A stretch of 64,000 nucleotides of DNA from an uncultured Nitrospira sp. (GTDB lineage: Bacteria; Nitrospirota; Nitrospiria; Nitrospirales; Nitrospiraceae): contig CABVRV010000006.1 of NCBI GenBank assembly GCA_902500755.1, forward strand, positions 1 through 64,000, in the 5' to 3' direction. The translations under genes and the position numbers were made by a program. This document shows positions 60,931 to 64,000 of this stretch, one piece after another. The first letter of the stretch is position 1. Every line of letters starts with the position of its first letter. The notes under the pieces are model-generated. The model was given only the letters and a program-made list of their open reading frames with translations. It was not told the DNA's origin and ran no database searches.

Positions 60931-63885
60931 TCATTGCGTGGATTCGAATCCACGACGGAGAGTGTTTTCGCTGATCACTCGGCTGATCATGAACTGACCC
61001 AAGTAGTCTTCCCCACCCGCTTTCGCTCCTACCCCTGAGAAACGGTGCCCTCCGAAGGGTTGACGAGAGACCAGGGCGCCGGTAATCGGTCGATTCAGGT
61101 ACAGATTACCCACATCAAACTGTTCGCGGGCAATCGCAAGGTTGGCAGGACTCCTCGTATATACTCCACCCGTCAGTGCGTAATCTGTTCGGTTTGCCAT
61201 CCGTAACGCTTCGACAAAACTATCCGCCTTCATGACCGCTAATATCGGCCCGAATATTTCCTCTTGGGCCAATCGGTGATGAGGTTGGATATCGACAAAA
61301 ACCGTTGGTCCGACAAAATATCCATCCTGAGCGACGGGACATTGCACGAGCAGCCGCCCTTCTTCACGCCCGATCGAAATGTAGCGTTGAATACCGGCTT
61401 GAGCCCGGGCATCGATCACTGGTCCCACTCTGGTGCCGGGCTTCACTGGATCACCGATCTCTAAGCTCAACACGGCTTCTTGTAAACGTGCGACGAATGG
61501 GTCGTAGGCCGACCGGTGAACGATCACACGCGAACAGGCCGAGCATTTCTGTCCCGCATATCCTGAAAACGACGCCACGACTCCCGTGATCGCCTCGTCG
61601 AGATCCGCTGTTTCGTCGACAATGATGGCGTTCTTTCCACCCATCTCGGCAATGACCCGTTTGATCATGGTCTGTCCGGGGCATACGCGAGAGGTTTCGT
61701 TCAGGATGTGAAGCCCCACGGTCTTTGATCCAGTGAACGCGATGGTCGCAACGTGAGGATGTGCGACGAGTGCTTGCCCGATCTCCGGTCCTCCTGGCAG
61801 GCACGTCACGCAACCTTCTGGTACACCCGCTTCGATCAAGATGTCGGTGAGCAACGCTCCGAGGTGAGGTGAGCGTTCAGAAGGCTTAAACAGGACCGGA
61901 TTCCCGGTTACTAAGGCCGCCGAGATCATTCCAGCTGGAATGGCCAGCGGAAAGTTCCATGGTGCGATGACTGCCGTGAGGCCGCGCGGTCCATAGATAC
62001 GATGATTCAGTTCTCCCGGGTAGTCACCTAATCGTGTGGACTGAGCCAATCGATCCATCTCGTCTGCGTAGTAACGGAGAAAGTCGATAGCTTCGGCGAC
62101 GTCAGCATCAGCCTCGCGCCAAGGCTTGCCGACTTCAACGATTTCCCACGCGGCAAGCTCGTAGCGACGGCGGCTCATATCTGCCGAGGCCTTGCGCAGA
62201 ATTTCGGATCGCGCTTCTGGCGCGGTGCGTCGCCAGCTCTCCCATTGCTTAAATGCCCGGTCGATGATCAGGTCCAAATCGGACACTTCTGCACTCTTCA
62301 CTTGGGCGACGACCTCGCTTGGCCTACAAGGGTTTCGAGATTCCAGCCATGGGCCGGTCAGTCCGATGTTAGAGATGCTGCCGTCCCATCGTCGACCGAG
62401 TTGAGATTGAACCGATGCGATTCCTGCGCGCATGGCAGCGCGAACATTGGCTTGAGCAAAATTGCTGTGCGGTTCATTAGCAAAGCTGTGAGCGAGTTCC
62501 GTCCTGTTGATCGGTGGATGATGGGTTGAGGCCCGCGGTGGAGCGAGTAGTTGGAGTAGCGGCTGGGACTCCACGTACTCTTTTTTGAGGAACGACTCAT
62601 TGGATGTATTTTCCAACAACCGCCGCACGAGATAGGCCATGCCGGGGAGCAATCGGCCTACAGGAGCATAGAGTCGCACACGACGCCCCAATTTCACCAT
62701 GGCTTGCTGGAACGGCTCGGCCATGCCGAAGATCATCTGGTATTCTCGCGCATCGGGAGCTAGGCCGAGCGATTCGGCATGGGCTTCCACGGCTGCCAGT
62801 GTACGAAGATTATGTGTGCCGAACGCGGGACGGATCAGGTCTACATGCTCGAAGAGAACGGGAATCAGTCGTTCATAATTGCGATCGGTTTCCGTCTTTA
62901 GCTCAAAAAGAGGAGATGGCCAGCCGGCTTGTCGATACCGCACGGTATCCGAGTCCCAGTAGGCGCCTTTGACCAGTCGAATCGTAATCGGCACACCGCG
63001 GTCGCGAACCCAGTCGACTAAGTCCTGAATGTCTCGTTCGGTGTTTCGGTGATAGGCCTGCAGGGCGAGCCCAGCATAGGGATAGGATCGATAGGCTGGT
63101 TGGGCAAAAAACCGCTTAAAAATGTCGAGGATCAGACTTTTAGCTTCTGCCTGCTCCATATCAAAAATCAGCCCCGCTGAGAGTTCGCACGCTTGGTCGA
63201 CCAGCGGGCGGAGGCGTGCAGCGACCGACTCATAACTGCCGTCGGGATCAATTGGGTCCAGTCTCGATGAGAGTGCTGAAATCTTAAGTGAGAGCTGCAC
63301 GCGAGGGATCTGTCCCAAGTGGTCTCGCTCGATCAACGGGGATGAGGGCCAAGCGTTGGCGGCCTGTCCGAGTTCAGTCAATGCGTTCAAGCATTGATCT
63401 CGATAGTGATCGGCTTCCTGTTCGCTGATCGTGGCTTCACCAAGCAGATCGACGGACCAGGTCCGCCCTTCTTTCCATAACTGCGATAAGATGGGAACTG
63501 ATTCTTCAACCGAGGCGCCAGCAATAAAGGTTTTGGCCATCTGCTCAATCTGCTTCCTGATGGATTTGCCGGTCAGGCGAGCGCCAATGCCGGTTGAGGC
63601 CAAGGCTCTGAAACCCCATTGCAGTCCGAACAACCGACCGCTCTCATTGCCAAAGTACTCTTCGGCGAGGGAGACGACGCGCTCATCGTCCTCGATGACG
63701 GGTAGGACATCGATGAAGTGGAACAAGCGGGTCTTGAAGGACGGGTCTTTCATTGCCAAATTGATGGCTGAATGAGACCACCAGCGGGTATCAAAGATCG
63801 AGGGCAACAGACCGGCGGAGAGCTGGGCCAACTGCTCGCCGATACGAAGGATGGCCGGTTCGAGAGAAGGCGGCGTAGTCATCAC
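60931..63885 (-). CDS. putA: Bifunctional proline dehydrogenase / pyrroline-5-carboxylate dehydrogenase
   Basis: A 984-residue enzyme oxidising proline to glutamate in two steps. The proline dehydrogenase half spans about 1-460 (LSLKISALSSRLDPIDPDGS; RLVKGAYWDSDTVRYRQAGW; FGTHNLRTLAAVEAH). The aldehyde dehydrogenase half follows (APWNFPLAIPAGM; EMGGKNAIIVDETADLD; SGYAGQKCSACSRVIVHRS with the catalytic Cys). There is no N-terminal DNA-binding domain, so it is not self-regulating as in enterobacteria. The length fits the short, bifunctional PutA class. Confidence 0.94.
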   Translation of the reverse strand: MMTTPPSLEPAILRIGEQLAQLSAGLLPSIFDTRWWSHSAINLAMKDPSFKTRLFHFIDVLPVIEDDERVVSLAEEYFGNESGRLFGLQWGFRALASTGIGARLTGKSIRKQIEQMAKTFIAGASVEESVPILSQLWKEGRTWSVDLLGEATISEQEADHYRDQCLNALTELGQAANAWPSSPLIERDHLGQIPRVQLSLKISALSSRLDPIDPDGSYESVAARLRPLVDQACELSAGLIFDMEQAEAKSLILDIFKRFFAQPAYRSYPYAGLALQAYHRNTERDIQDLVDWVRDRGVPITIRLVKGAYWDSDTVRYRQAGWPSPLFELKTETDRNYERLIPVLFEHVDLIRPAFGTHNLRTLAAVEAHAESLGLAPDAREYQMIFGMAEPFQQAMVKLGRRVRLYAPVGRLLPGMAYLVRRLLENTSNESFLKKEYVESQPLLQLLAPPRASTHHPPINRTELAHSFANEPHSNFAQANVRAAMRAGIASVQSQLGRRWDGSISNIGLTGPWLESRNPCRPSEVVAQVKSAEVSDLDLIIDRAFKQWESWRRTAPEARSEILRKASADMSRRRYELAAWEIVEVGKPWREADADVAEAIDFLRYYADEMDRLAQSTRLGDYPGELNHRIYGPRGLTAVIAPWNFPLAIPAGMISAALVTGNPVLFKPSERSPHLGALLTDILIEAGVPEGCVTCLPGGPEIGQALVAHPHVATIAFTGSKTVGLHILNETSRVCPGQTMIKRVIAEMGGKNAIIVDETADLDEAITGVVASFSGYAGQKCSACSRVIVHRSAYDPFVARLQEAVLSLEIGDPVKPGTRVGPVIDARAQAGIQRYISIGREEGRLLVQCPVAQDGYFVGPTVFVDIQPHHRLAQEEIFGPILAVMKADSFVEALRMANRTDYALTGGVYTRSPANLAIAREQFDVGNLYLNRPITGALVSRQPFGGHRFSGVGAKAGGEDYLGQFMISRVISENTLRRGFESTQ

Positions 63886-64000
63886 GACTCCTGAGCGAGA
63901 GACTTCTACCTGAGTTCAGTATACATGTACGACAACCGATGTCCACGTCCCGACTTCCCCAGTCGATGCATAAGCGATAGCCCGACTGACCCATATCATT

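Overview
This 64 kb window is a bacterial chromosome segment of moderately high G+C, with dense operons and no tRNA, rRNA or CRISPR array that I can see. The gene content fits a Gram-negative nitrite oxidiser of the genus Nitrospira. It includes a copper nitrite reductase (NirK) beside a periplasmic truncated globin and a cytochrome c, several outer-membrane porins, a guanidinase-type ureohydrolase, and housekeeping genes. The genus is an inference from gene content and protein style, not a search result.

Layout. 0-5 kb: end of an amino-acid permease, a ureohydrolase that looks like a guanidine hydrolase, a porin, and a small operon led by a LexA/cI-like repressor. 5-14.3 kb: a regulator (XRE helix-turn-helix plus a periplasmic-binding-protein-like domain) sits between two divergent uptake operons. 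One is porin-modA-modB-modC; the other is a NitT/TauT-type ABC transporter plus an exported protein. 14.3-23 kb: assorted genes, including trmL, a GAF-PAS fragment running into a frameshifted OsmC gene, a TPR protein, a zeta-toxin-like kinase with a small basic partner and a decayed second copy of that partner, and bioB. 23-36 kb is core genome: an operon rplU-rpmA-obgE-proB-nadD-rsfS-lapB, a PilZ protein, ilvE, the glycolytic operon gap-pgk-tpiA-secG, and mutS2. Recognisable sigma-70 promoters precede rplU, ilvE and gap.

36.5-45.2 kb is an accessory island that begins with an IS3-type relic. It carries a tightly packed plus-strand module: a coiled-coil protein, a membrane protein with an OmpA-like end, a Ras/Rab-like small GTPase, a small possibly PAS-like protein, and a 965-residue TIR-STAND ATPase-TPR protein. 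Opposing it are a lipoprotein and an M48 metalloprotease. This is the best candidate here for an undescribed signalling or defence system. At 55.7-58.9 kb a second set of cell-death-type genes follows: a Tat-exported DUF1353 protein, a caspase-like peptidase fused to a formylglycine-enzyme-like (FGE/SUMF1) domain, a truncated second caspase and a vapBC pair whose toxin lacks a conserved catalytic Glu.

45.5-55.2 kb: a sigma-54 activator with a degenerate receiver, the cytochrome c/globin/NirK group, queG, a stand-alone DGQHR-domain protein, thiE, bioD and a short-chain dehydrogenase. The window ends with putA. Two genes (OsmC and caspase-FGE) are each broken by what looks like loss of one base in or next to a short G run, and the decayed toxin-partner copy also carries a one-base deletion. 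Assembly error should be considered before calling these pseudogenes.
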